Shown one piece after another: positions 1 to 6,329 of a stretch of DNA of 9,598 nucleotides. The notes beneath the pieces were generated by a model. That model was given only the letters and a program-made list of their open reading frames with translations. It searched no databases and was not told the origin of the DNA. The stretch's first letter is position 1; each line of letters starts with the position of its first letter. A program made the position numbers and the translations under genes. Location: positions 1 to 9,598 of the forward strand of contig USPE01000062.1 of NCBI GenBank assembly GCA_900556545.1, in the 5' to 3' direction. The stretch is from an uncultured Peptococcaceae bacterium (GTDB lineage: Bacteria > Bacillota > Peptococcia > Peptococcales > Peptococcaceae).

Positions 1-1124
1 CACATAATGCTGATTTGCACATCATCGCCAAAATTGAAAATGGTCAGGGCGTGGAGCATCTGGACGAGATTCTGGCTGTATCTGACGGTTTGATGGTAGC
101 CAGAGGAGATTTGGGCGTAGAAATTCCTACTGAACAGGTTCCTCTGCTGCAAAAAATGATCATCCGCAAATGTAACGAGGCATGTAAGCCGGTTATCACT
201 GCAACTCAGATGCTGGATTCCATGATCCGCAATCCGCGTCCAACCAGAGCAGAAGCCAATGATGTAGCCAATGCCATTTTTGACGGTACTGACGCTGTTA
301 TGCTTTCCGGCGAAACGGCGGCAGGCAGCTATCCCATTGAAGCCATTCAGACAATGGGAAAAATTTTGGTCACAACGGAAACGGCTCTGACCGGACGTGC
401 CATAGCGCAGCAAAATCCTGGCAAAGGGCATATCACCGATGCCATTGGTTATGCTACTTGTACCATTGCCGGACATTTGGGCGCCAAGGCAATTATTACT
501 GCCACAGAATCCGGTTCTACTGCCCGCAAGGTTTCTAAATATCGCCCTGATGCAGAGATTATTGCAGTGACCAGCAGAGTGCGTACCCAGCAGAAATTAT
601 TATTGATTTGGGGCGTAACTCCAGTGTTGGGGCATTCGGTTTCTAATACAGACGATATGATTCAGGAGGCGGTGCTGCGCAGCCATGAGCAGGGGCTTGT
701 GCATGATGGTGATGTGGTGGTTCTGACCGCTGGAGTTCCGGTGGGTATTTCCGGTACTACGAATCTGATAAAAGTGGAAGTGGTAGGAAAAATGCTGGCC
801 AAAGGTGTAGGGTTTGGCTCCGGCTCTATTGCCGGTTTTGCCCGGGTGATTCATACACCCGAAGACTTACAGCAGGTACAGGATAATGAAATTTTAGTGA
901 CGCGGGAAACGGACAGCACCTATTTGCAGGCTATGGCCAAGGCAAAAGCCTTTGTAACAGAAGTCGAGGGAATGTCTTCTCATGGCGCCATTGCCGCTTT
1001 AAGCAGCAATAAACCGATTATTATCGGTGCCAGCCATATTACAGAGCTGGTGGAAAGTGGGGAACTAATTACTCTGGAATTAGATTCGGGCATTATTTAT
1101 AAAGGACAGACAGGAATTCAATAA
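1..1124 (+). CDS. pyk: Pyruvate kinase, 5'-truncated by window edge
   Basis: Last step of glycolysis: transfers phosphate from phosphoenolpyruvate to ADP, giving pyruvate and ATP; cytosolic. The frame is open from base 3, so the in-frame TTG at 15 is internal and roughly the first 200 residues lie off the left edge. Visible hallmarks are AKIEN followed by VARGDLGVEIP, which carry the active-site Lys/Glu and the Asp that bind metal and substrate, then ATQMLDSM, PTRAEANDVANA and MLSGETAAGSYP from the barrel. The C domain follows with the phosphate-loop-like TESGSTARK, probably the allosteric sugar-phosphate site. The last ~85 residues form the extra C-terminal PEP-utiliser-like swivel domain known from Bacillus-type enzymes, with an EGMSSHGAIAA signature. 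It ends in TAA, 27 bases before tcdA with no terminator between, so an operon is likely. Family assignment is secure. Confidence 0.96.
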   Translation, partial: HNADLHIIAKIENGQGVEHLDEILAVSDGLMVARGDLGVEIPTEQVPLLQKMIIRKCNEACKPVITATQMLDSMIRNPRPTRAEANDVANAIFDGTDAVMLSGETAAGSYPIEAIQTMGKILVTTETALTGRAIAQQNPGKGHITDAIGYATCTIAGHLGAKAIITATESGSTARKVSKYRPDAEIIAVTSRVRTQQKLLLIWGVTPVLGHSVSNTDDMIQEAVLRSHEQGLVHDGDVVVLTAGVPVGISGTTNLIKVEVVGKMLAKGVGFGSGSIAGFARVIHTPEDLQQVQDNEILVTRETDSTYLQAMAKAKAFVTEVEGMSSHGAIAALSSNKPIIIGASHITELVESGELITLELDSGIIYKGQTGIQ

Positions 1125-1151
1125 TGATAATAAAAACAGGAGAAGATATAC

Positions 1152-1868
1152 ATGGCAGATATCTATGACCGGACCAGAATGCTGATCGGGCAGCAAGGGC
1201 TCGATCAGTTGCAGCAGTCCCATGTGCTGCTTGCCGGTATTGGCGGCGTTGGTTCTTTTGCTGCGGAAGCGCTGGCACGAGCCGGTGTGGGTACGTTGAC
1301 TTTTATTGATAGTGATGTGGTAGATCCCACCAATATAAATCGACAGATTCATGCCACGCAGGCAACCATTGGGCAGCCTAAGGTGCAGGTGATGGCAGCG
1401 CGGATTGCTGCTATCAATCCAGACATACAAGTACATCTGCGGCAGGCTTTTTTGTTGGCAGACAATACAGATGCGGTGTTAGACGGGCAAACCTATGATT
1501 ATATCATTGATGCAGTGGATACCGTTACAGCAAAACTGGCGCTGATTCAATACGGACGCAGCCGAAACATTCCAGTCATCAGCAGTATGGGTACTGCCAA
1601 TAAGCTGGACGCAACAAAATTTGAAATCACTGATATCAGTAAAACTCACACCTGTCCGTTGGCTCGGGTGATGCGGAAAGAACTGCGGGATCGGGGGATT
1701 GCTTCTGGCGTAGAAGTGCTGTATTCCACCGCCAAACCAGTTGATACGCCTTTGGTAACTTCGGCAGAAGGAAAGCGGACGCCGGGCAGCATTTCTTATG
1801 TGCCTTCCGTAGCAGGATTGTTGTTGGCAGGACATGTGATCCAGCAATTGTTGCAGAGAGAATCTTAA
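1152..1868 (+). CDS. tcdA: tRNA threonylcarbamoyladenosine dehydratase (TcdA/CsdL, ThiF/E1-like)
   Basis: A ThiF/E1-superfamily protein of 238 residues that, by family, uses ATP to dehydrate t6A at position 37 of ANN-decoding tRNAs into the cyclic form ct6A. Visible features: the nucleotide-binding loop GIGGVG (residues 29-34), the acidic FIDSD segment at 51-55, the NINRQ motif at 61-65, and IIDAVD at 118-123. The CPLARVMRKELR segment at 168-179 is typical of the YgdL/TcdA branch rather than of MoeB or ThiF, and no zinc CxxC pairs are present. The length matches the short Firmicute members. The start is supported by AGGAGA at 1139-1144, 7 bases before the ATG. It probably shares the pyk transcript, and no terminator hairpin follows before the thioredoxin promoter. 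Confidence 0.92.
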   Translation: MADIYDRTRMLIGQQGLDQLQQSHVLLAGIGGVGSFAAEALARAGVGTLTFIDSDVVDPTNINRQIHATQATIGQPKVQVMAARIAAINPDIQVHLRQAFLLADNTDAVLDGQTYDYIIDAVDTVTAKLALIQYGRSRNIPVISSMGTANKLDATKFEITDISKTHTCPLARVMRKELRDRGIASGVEVLYSTAKPVDTPLVTSAEGKRTPGSISYVPSVAGLLLAGHVIQQLLQRES

Positions 1869-1875
1869 TTGGACA

Positions 1876-1904
1876 TTGACTTTTGCGTCAGTATTTTGTA
1901 AACT
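1876..1904 (+). promoter_or_regulatory. Sigma-70-type promoter for thioredoxin
   Basis: TTGACT at 1876-1881, then a 17-base spacer, then TAAACT at 1899-1904 (4 of 6 to TATAAT) within an AT-rich stretch. It begins just after the tcdA stop and would start RNA near 1911, giving a leader of about 40 bases. This suggests trx can be transcribed independently of the pyk-tcdA unit. Confidence 0.6.
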
Positions 1905-1933
1905 ATATGCATATTGATTTTATGTATCTATAT

Positions 1934-1939
1934 GGGAGG
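1934..1939 (+). promoter_or_regulatory. Ribosome binding site that fixes the thioredoxin start
   Basis: GGGAGG lies 10 bases before the ATG at 1950. A longer in-frame reading from TTG at 1914 would place this site inside the gene and add 12 residues not expected in thioredoxins, so the ATG at 1950 is preferred. Confidence 0.75.
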
Positions 1940-1949
1940 TTTTTTTATT

Positions 1950-2273
1950 ATGGCAAATGCTAATATCGTAATGTTAACCGAGGACAATTTCCGTGCAGAA
2001 GTACTGCAGTGCGAAACTCCTGTTCTGGTGGATTTCTGGGCAGCATGGTGCGGTCCTTGTAAAATGATCGCTCCGCTGATCGATGAATTGGCAGATGACT
2101 ATGCAGGAAAAGCAAAAGTCTGCAAACTGAATGTGGATGACTGCGGCAGAATTGCTCAGTCCTACGGTGTTATGAGTATTCCTACTCTGATTGTATTCAA
2201 AGGCGGCCAGGAAGCAAACAGAATTGTTGGTTTCCGTCCAAAAGCTGAAATTGCCAAATTGTTGGAAAACTAA
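1950..2273 (+). CDS. trxA: Thioredoxin
   Basis: A 107-residue classical thioredoxin: cytosolic disulfide reductase that passes electrons from thioredoxin reductase to enzymes such as ribonucleotide reductase and to oxidised proteins. The redox site WCGPC is at residues 33-37, the buried Asp is in VDFW at 27-30, and the cis-proline loop is SIPT at 76-79. There is no signal peptide or membrane segment. Three further cysteines (21, 58, 65) lie outside the active site, and the pair at 58 and 65 is not general in the family. The gene forms a complete unit with its own promoter at 1876 and a strong terminator 15 bases after the stop. The family call is certain; that it is the main housekeeping thioredoxin is inferred from the clean canonical motifs. 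Confidence 0.95.
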   Translation: MANANIVMLTEDNFRAEVLQCETPVLVDFWAAWCGPCKMIAPLIDELADDYAGKAKVCKLNVDDCGRIAQSYGVMSIPTLIVFKGGQEANRIVGFRPKAEIAKLLEN

Positions 2274-2288
2274 AGTATCTATACAATC

Positions 2289-2316
2289 AAAGCGGACCTG
2301 CGTGGTCCGCTTTTTG
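2289..2316 (+). terminator. Rho-independent terminator after thioredoxin
   Basis: A perfect 8-bp stem, AGCGGACC (2291-2298) with GGTCCGCT (2304-2311), a 5-base loop, and a run of Ts ending at 2315. Flanking AAA bases extend the pairing with the T-run. Confidence 0.93.
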
Positions 2317-2441
2317 TATGCTCTGATAAGCGCAGTTTCTGCAATAGGGTTATTTCGATAAACGAACAAGCAGATAGAAAAAACTGTACGTTTGGATAGA
2401 TAACAGAAAAATATGGTATTTCATAAAAATGAGGTTTTAAC

Positions 2442-3353
2442 ATGGAACAATTATTGATAAAGTCAGCAGGTTTTTTATTGTTAATTGTCTTAGGGTTTGC
2501 GGGCAAAAAAGTTGGTCTGTTTCGGTTGGAGGACAGATTTGTATTGAGCAAGGTTATGCTGTATATTACTATGCCTTGCCTGTTTATCAGCTTTTTTAAA
2601 GATTTTACACCTGCGCCGACATTAATTTTAATGTTTTTATTGGGAATCGGGGCTAATCTGGTGTTGTGTTATACAGGGTTGTTTTTTGCCCGCAACAAAA
2701 GCGGTACAGAAAAAGCCTTATATATGCTGAATTGTTCCGGCAATAATATCGGCGCCTATGCTACGCCCATTATTGCTTCTATTTTTCCGCCAGCCGCTGT
2801 GATTGCCACCAGTATGTACGACATCGGCAATTCTATTATGGCAGCAGGCAGCACCTATGCCTTAGCTGCCCGTTATACCGACAAAGAACGCAGCATGCGT
2901 TGGGCGGTTTTTTTTCGCCGGCTGTTTTCTTCTGTGCCCTTTGATACCTATTTGATTATGCTGGCGCTCTCTCTGCTGGGTATTAGACTGCCCGAACCTG
3001 TTTATGAGATTGCAGGAATGATAGGAGCCCCGACCATTATTTTAACTATGATTATGTTGGGGATTACCTTTGACATTGATATTGACCGTCATGATTTGGG
3101 CAATATTGTGACGATTTTGCTGATTCGCTTGTTGGGTGCGCTGGCCATTGCTACCTTCGCCTGGTACTTTCTGCCCTTATCTCAGACAGAGAAAATGGTG
3201 CTGTATTTGATTTTATTGGCACCCATTACCAGTTTAACGCCTAATTTTTGCAGTCAGTGCGGCTGTAAGCCATCGGTATATGGTGCGCTCAGCTCTATCA
3301 CAGTGCCAATCAGCTTGATTGCCATTAATATTATGATGATGATTTTTCAATAA
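2442..3353 (+). CDS. AEC-family (auxin efflux carrier-like) permease
   Basis: A 303-residue integral membrane protein made of about ten hydrophobic segments. By family (AEC, of the BART superfamily) it is a secondary transporter; bacterial members mostly move small carboxylates such as malate or malonate, and the substrate cannot be read from sequence. Supporting features are the N-terminal segment pair with LYITMPCLF (40-48), the conserved mid-protein NCSGNNIGAYATPI (97-110), which matches the family's broken-helix N-G-N-x-G motif, the central cytoplasmic loop with charged DKERSMR (147-153), and the C-terminal five-helix half. GAGG at 2431-2434 lies 7 bases before the ATG. It stands alone between two terminators; I find no convincing promoter in 2317-2441 and no adjacent LysR-type regulator. 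A CSQCGC cluster (270-275) sits where relatives usually have small or acidic residues. Confidence 0.9.
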   Translation: MEQLLIKSAGFLLLIVLGFAGKKVGLFRLEDRFVLSKVMLYITMPCLFISFFKDFTPAPTLILMFLLGIGANLVLCYTGLFFARNKSGTEKALYMLNCSGNNIGAYATPIIASIFPPAAVIATSMYDIGNSIMAAGSTYALAARYTDKERSMRWAVFFRRLFSSVPFDTYLIMLALSLLGIRLPEPVYEIAGMIGAPTIILTMIMLGITFDIDIDRHDLGNIVTILLIRLLGALAIATFAWYFLPLSQTEKMVLYLILLAPITSLTPNFCSQCGCKPSVYGALSSITVPISLIAINIMMMIFQ

Positions 3354-3365
3354 ATATAGCTATAT

Positions 3366-3404
3366 AAAAAAGTGTTGCTCCAGAGACGGAACAACACTTT
3401 TTTT
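3366..3404. terminator. Bidirectional terminator between convergent genes
   Basis: The stem pairs GTGTTGCTCC (3372-3381) with GGAACAACAC (3388-3397) around a 6-base loop, with a single C/A mismatch. Seven Ts follow on the plus strand and six As precede the stem, so the minus strand also has a T-run. It serves the AEC permease from the left and the DUF3243-like gene from the right. Confidence 0.9.
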
Positions 3405-3441
3405 ATCGTAATGAGGGGAGAAAATGAAAAACAAAAAATCA

Positions 3442-3708
3442 TTAGCGGCCTAATTTTTTGCGGCCTACTTTTAAGACCATCTGGGCAACTGCATTTTTTT
3501 CCTGATCGTTGGCAGATTCCCACATTTCTTTCATCAAAGCTTCCTCTGGAGAGTCGGGCTTTACAAATTGACCCATCAGATTGCCGACACTCACCATGCC
3601 TTTTACCATCATTTCTTCTGTAACGCCATGTTTTTCTCCGTCTTGAATGACCCGCGCCAGTTCCTGTGGAAACTGAGCCGGTTCATTTGCGGTTGTTTTT
3701 CCAAACAT
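3442..3708 (-). CDS. Small DUF3243 (YmfJ)-like protein
   Basis: An 88-residue soluble protein of unknown function, rich in acidic and Met residues and predicted mostly helical, with no membrane segment or signal. The core from GVTEEMM through NLMGQFVKPDSPEEALMKEMW to EKNAVAQMVLKV aligns by eye with what I remember of Bacillus YmfJ (DUF3243): the order of GDYLA-xx-V-x-P, then leader Leu/Trp, then an EEQ-A-A-x-M-x-K-L segment is the same. The start is set by AGGAGGTGATC immediately upstream of the codon at 3708-3706; an alternative upstream reading from 3762 would run through this site and add 18 residues with no family match. The C-terminus GRKKLGR is basic. Neighbours are a convergent permease and a divergent orphan gene, which give no functional hint. 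Confidence 0.8.
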   Translation of the reverse strand: MFGKTTANEPAQFPQELARVIQDGEKHGVTEEMMVKGMVSVGNLMGQFVKPDSPEEALMKEMWESANDQEKNAVAQMVLKVGRKKLGR

Positions 3709-3710
3709 GC

Positions 3711-3722
3711 TGATCACCTCCT
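3711..3722 (-). promoter_or_regulatory. Extended Shine-Dalgarno of the DUF3243-like gene
   Basis: AGGAGGTGATC on the minus strand matches the conserved 16S rRNA 3' tail over 11 bases, far beyond the usual 4-6, and the GGAGG core sits 8 bases before the ATG. This decides the start codon and suggests efficient translation. Confidence 0.8.
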
Positions 3723-3787
3723 GCTTTCTGTAGTATGGACAAGAACAGATGGGGATATACAAGCTGGAAAAATTTTTTTATAAAACA

Positions 3788-3824
3788 ATAAATCATTGCC
3801 AAATGGCTTAGCAGTATGATTTAT
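3788..3824. repeat. Inverted repeat in the divergent intergenic region
   Basis: Arms ATAAATCAT (3788-3796) and ATGATTTAT (3816-3824) are perfect 9-bp inverted copies separated by 19 bases, and the inner TGC/GCA can add three pairs with a 2-base bulge. A -35-like TTGCCA (3796-3801) falls between the arms. It lies between two diverging genes, so an operator is possible, but no T-run follows and it is not a normal terminator. Confidence 0.5.
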
Positions 3825-3845
3825 ATTTAAGAAAGTAAAATTTTC

Positions 3846-3874
3846 TGGGCCATCATGAGAAATTTTCATATACT
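3846..3874 (+). promoter_or_regulatory. Possible weak promoter for the orphan small gene
   Basis: TATACT at 3869-3874 is a good -10 box, but the -35 position 17 bases upstream (TGGGCC) is poor. RNA would start near 3881, placing the ribosome binding site at the very 5' end of the message. Tentative. Confidence 0.3.
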
Positions 3875-3895
3875 AAATAACAGGGAGGGATTTTC

Positions 3896-4207
3896 TTGCG
3901 ACGGAATATGGGCTATGATGGAAGAAAAGCAGTTCGGCAAAGACAGCAGCAATGTACACGGCCGTATTGCCAAAAATCCTGTCCGGCAGCAATGCAGTAT
4001 ATCGGCAACGTGTTTTTACTGGGACTGTCAACTTTATTGGGTGAGTTGATTGACCTGCGCGCAGCCAGTGCGTTGGAAACATTGCTGGAGCCTTTTCAGG
4101 GAGAAACAGGGTCGGATCTGGAGCAGGATATTCTGGCAGCCGGTTTGGGTAACACCGTGGAAAATGTCGATGTATTAGGAATTTTGGAGCAGAATAATAC
4201 CCAATAG
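3896..4207 (+). CDS. Hypothetical 103-residue protein, TTG start
   Basis: I do not recognise this protein. The reading is supported by GGGAGGGA (3883-3890) 5 bases before a TTG codon, by codon choice like that of neighbouring genes (CTG, CAG, GCA, ATT), and by a strong terminator that begins directly after the TAG stop. The protein is split in charge: residues 1-29 are Arg/Gln-rich with three cysteines (20, 25, 29, as CTRPYCQKSC); residues 36-52 are hydrophobic (VFLLGLSTLLGELI), perhaps one buried or amphipathic helix; the rest is acidic (EPFQGETGSDLEQD and later ENVD). An ATG at 3908 is possible but is 17 bases from the binding site. It diverges from the DUF3243-like gene. It could be a spurious reading, but the combination of binding site, stop and terminator argues for a real gene. 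Confidence 0.55.
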   Translation: MRRNMGYDGRKAVRQRQQQCTRPYCQKSCPAAMQYIGNVFLLGLSTLLGELIDLRAASALETLLEPFQGETGSDLEQDILAAGLGNTVENVDVLGILEQNNTQ

Positions 4208-4249
4208 AGCAGCATCCTGGTTATCAATTTTGTACAGGGTGCTGTTTTT
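4208..4249 (+). terminator. Rho-independent terminator after the orphan gene
   Basis: CAGCATCCTG (4210-4219) pairs with CAGGGTGCTG (4235-4244) over 10 bp with one wobble, around a 15-base loop, followed by TTTTT (4245-4249). It starts one base after the stop codon. Confidence 0.85.
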
Positions 4250-4339
4250 GATTTCTGATAGCATGGACATGCGGAAAATTTTTTGTCCAGTTGTAGGTGT
4301 CTGTCGTTAATTTTTGCAGTAAACTATAAGTTTTGTTTA

Positions 4340-4413
4340 TTAACAAAGGGTTTTATAACATTTCCATATAAATTTAACATAGATTTTACATAACTTTTTG
4401 TTGTTATTTTACA
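4340..4413 (+). promoter_or_regulatory. Probable PhoP binding region (Pho box repeats)
   Basis: Hexamers of the Gram-positive Pho type TT(A/T/C)ACA occur at 4340 (TTAACA), 4374 (TTAACA), 4385 (TTTACA) and 4408 (TTTACA), with a near match ATAACA at 4355. The pair at 4374 and 4385 has the exact 11-base period (5-base gap) expected of PhoP dimers, and 4408 lies 23 bases further, close to two periods. The run ends just upstream of a perfect TATAAT and precedes a phosphate transporter gene. AT-richness makes single hexamers cheap; the phased pair plus context carries the weight. Confidence 0.6.
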
Positions 4414-4428
4414 CAAATTCTTTATAAT
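4401..4428 (+). promoter_or_regulatory. Promoter of the Na+/Pi cotransporter
   Basis: A perfect -10 TATAAT at 4423-4428, with a weak -35 TTGTTA at 4401-4406 and a 16-base spacer. A poor -35 overlapped by Pho-like repeats is what an activator-dependent promoter would look like. RNA would start near 4435, leaving a leader of about 47 bases. Confidence 0.65.
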
Positions 4429-4481
4429 CAAATTTGGGACATTATGTTAGATGGATTTTATCAAACTTTGGAGGATGAAAG

Positions 4482-6170
4482 ATGGAGAACGAAATTGTAA
4501 AAACCCTGTTTGGATTATTTGGAGGTCTGGCTATTTTCCTGTTCGGTATGAACATGATGAGTGAAGGGCTGCAGAAAGTTGCCGGGGAAAAGATGCGTTA
4601 TATTCTTGGTCTGTTGACAAAGAATGCTGTCATGGGTGTGCTGGCTGGTGCAATAACGACTGCAGTACTGCAGAGCAGTAGCGCCACAACAGTAATGGCC
4701 ATCGGCTTTGTCAGTGCCGGTTTGCTGAAACTGCCGCAGGCAATTTCGATTATTTTTGGTGCTAACATTGGGACAACCATGACAGCCCAATTGATTGCCT
4801 TTAAAATTAGTGATTATATTTGGCCAATCATTGTGGTTGGTTTTCTGATTTACTTTTTTGCCAAAAAAGAAAATATTAAGTACATCGGGGAAACAGTTTT
4901 TGCCTTTGGTCTTTTGTTTTTAGGGATTGATACCATGGGCGCTGTAATGAAGCCATTGGCAGCCAGTCCGGTTTTTGTAAGCCTGATTGAGCAGGTTGCT
5001 GATGTGCCGATTTTGGGTGTATTGGTAGGGACTTTGATGACCGTTGTGGTGCAGAGCAGTAGTGCTACCATTGCTGTTTTGCAGAATTTTGCATCTCAGG
5101 CCGGTCCTGACGGTGTCAGCAGTATCTTGGGATTACAGGGCGCCATTCCTATTTTGTTTGGGGACAATATCGGTACTACCATCACAGCATTGCTGGCATC
5201 CATCGGTCAGTCTAAAAATGCCAGAAGAACTGCGATTTCTCACAGCATTTTTAATATTACAGGTACATTTCTCTTTATCTGGTTTATTCCGCAGTTTGCC
5301 TGGGTGGTACAAAGTATTTCACCCAGCGGCGCAGAAGTGGATGTGATCTCCAGACAGATTGCCAATGCGCATACATTATTTAATGTGACCAATACACTTA
5401 TCTGGGTACCGCTGCTGCCTTTGATGGTGAAGATTGTGACAACCATTATTCCTGGTGAAGATATAAAAGATCTGGAAAAAGGAAGATTGCAGTATATTGA
5501 TGAACGGTTGTTGGATCAGCCTGAATTTGCCATGCATTTGGTATTACAGGAAATCAGTAATGTAAACGAAATTGTTTCTGATATGGTCCGGAATACCAGA
5601 AAAAGTGTACTGCATGATGATAAAGAGGCTATGGAGTTTGTTATTGAAACTGAAGATAATATTGATGTCTTGCAGGATAAAATTGTGCGGTATATGTCAA
5701 CCTTATTTACAACCGGGTATCTGAACGAGGAGCAGAGTATTCGTCTGGCTGGCATTATGGAAGTTTCCAGTAATGTTGAACGAATCAGCGACAGCTGCAC
5801 CAGCATTGTACACAAGATGAAACAGAAAATGGGGAAAGATTCGGCCTTTTCTCAATCCGCATTGGAAGAAATGAGCAGTACGTTTGAATTAGTAGAAACT
5901 ATGGTGGAAAAAATTACAGATGTGTTAAAAAATAATGATATTGCTGCCGCTGCTTCGGTGTTAGAGTTGGAAACCAGTATTAACCAGTTAGAGCATCGGC
6001 TGCGCAAGAAACACTTAAATCGTCTGAATGAGGGTGTGTGTACACCGGAAATGACTGTTGTTTATACGGAAATTCTGCATAATTTGGAACGTATCGGTGA
6101 TTATTGTTCCCACATTGCTGTATTTATGATGGAAAATAAGAAAAAAATGGCAGCTGCGGAAACAAAATAA
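4482..6170 (+). CDS. Na+/phosphate cotransporter with C-terminal PhoU-like domain (NptA/YjbB type)
   Basis: A 562-residue membrane protein that, by family, couples sodium to inorganic phosphate movement across the cytoplasmic membrane; bacterial YjbB-type members have also been linked to phosphate export. Residues 1-325 hold the two inverted Na_Pi_cotrans repeats. Each has a QSSSAT motif (64-69 in VLQSSSATT, 191-196 in VVQSSSATI) followed by a G-x-NIGTT motif (GANIGTT 93-99, GDNIGTT 227-233). Residues ~345-555 form a soluble helical PhoU-like region with two metal-site repeats, NVERISDSC (431-439) and NLERIGDYC (534-542), which may sense or gate transport. GGAGG at 4470-4474 lies 7 bases before the ATG. 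A probable Pho box precedes it and ppx-ppk follow, so it belongs to a phosphate uptake and storage block. Direction of transport is not readable from sequence. Confidence 0.93.
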   Translation: MENEIVKTLFGLFGGLAIFLFGMNMMSEGLQKVAGEKMRYILGLLTKNAVMGVLAGAITTAVLQSSSATTVMAIGFVSAGLLKLPQAISIIFGANIGTTMTAQLIAFKISDYIWPIIVVGFLIYFFAKKENIKYIGETVFAFGLLFLGIDTMGAVMKPLAASPVFVSLIEQVADVPILGVLVGTLMTVVVQSSSATIAVLQNFASQAGPDGVSSILGLQGAIPILFGDNIGTTITALLASIGQSKNARRTAISHSIFNITGTFLFIWFIPQFAWVVQSISPSGAEVDVISRQIANAHTLFNVTNTLIWVPLLPLMVKIVTTIIPGEDIKDLEKGRLQYIDERLLDQPEFAMHLVLQEISNVNEIVSDMVRNTRKSVLHDDKEAMEFVIETEDNIDVLQDKIVRYMSTLFTTGYLNEEQSIRLAGIMEVSSNVERISDSCTSIVHKMKQKMGKDSAFSQSALEEMSSTFELVETMVEKITDVLKNNDIAAAASVLELETSINQLEHRLRKKHLNRLNEGVCTPEMTVVYTEILHNLERIGDYCSHIAVFMMENKKKMAAAETK

Positions 6171-6203
6171 AGTCGGTGAATCAGTTGTAGGTTTGTTTTT
6201 TCT

Positions 6204-6234
6204 CAGAAGCAGCAATCTTGCTGCTTCTGTTATT
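6204..6234 (+). terminator. Hairpin after the Na+/Pi cotransporter, probably a leaky terminator
   Basis: A perfect 10-bp stem, CAGAAGCAGC (6204-6213) with GCTGCTTCTG (6220-6229), extendable by two A-T pairs. The trailing tract is only TTATT, while a T-run lies upstream of the stem instead, so termination may be incomplete and let the transporter transcript continue into ppx-ppk. Confidence 0.6.
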
Positions 6235-6267
6235 GAAAACCATAAATAATAGCGATATAATTATAAT
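6233..6267 (+). promoter_or_regulatory. Strong promoter of ppx-ppk with tandem TATAAT
   Basis: TTGAAA at 6233-6238, a 17-base spacer and TATAAT at 6256-6261 form a near-consensus sigma-70 promoter. A second perfect TATAAT follows directly at 6262-6267. I see no Pho-type repeat here. Confidence 0.8.
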
Positions 6268-6314
6268 AAGAACAGGGTATCATAAGAAATGAAGATTTGA
6301 GAAATTTTGATAAC

Positions 6315-6323
6315 AAGGAAGGA
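6315..6323 (+). promoter_or_regulatory. Ribosome binding site fixing the ppx start
   Basis: AAGGAAGGA ends 6 bases before the ATG at 6330. An in-frame TTG at 6297 lacks such a site and would add 11 residues in front of the conserved N-terminal strand. Confidence 0.7.
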
Positions 6324-6329
6324 CGTTAC

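Noticed and set aside
1914..1949. Longer thioredoxin reading starting at TTG 1914
   Set aside because: The GGGAGG binding site would lie inside the gene and the added residues match no thioredoxin N-terminus; the ATG at 1950 gives the usual 107-residue length.
3445..3467. Direct repeat GCGGCCTA twice, 15 bases apart, near the end of the DUF3243-like gene
   Set aside because: It is explained by repeated Gly-Arg codons at the C-terminus; only two copies, so no array.
3709..3762. Longer minus-strand DUF3243-like reading from 3762
   Set aside because: It would translate through an 11-base Shine-Dalgarno; the 18 extra residues look unlike the family.
3855..4049. Alternative plus-strand reading of 64 codons
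   Set aside because: Different frame from the one with a good ribosome binding site and adjoining terminator; no recognisable composition or start signal.
4261..4289. Short palindrome GCATGGACATGC and a distant TGGACA/TGTCCA pair
   Set aside because: Short stems with mostly unpaired interior and no T-run or promoter at the right place; within chance for an AT-rich intergenic region.
4301..4311. CTGTCGT resembling half of an enterobacterial Pho box
   Set aside because: Only a single half-site; the organism looks Firmicute and the TTAACA-type repeats nearby fit better.
4515..5815. Several minus-strand open readings opposite the Na+/Pi cotransporter
   Set aside because: Antisense shadows of a well-supported gene, Cys/Thr-rich low-complexity products without binding sites.
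6297..6329. Longer ppx reading starting at TTG 6297
   Set aside because: No binding site precedes it, while AAGGAAGGA is well placed for the ATG at 6330, just before the conserved DIGSNT strand.
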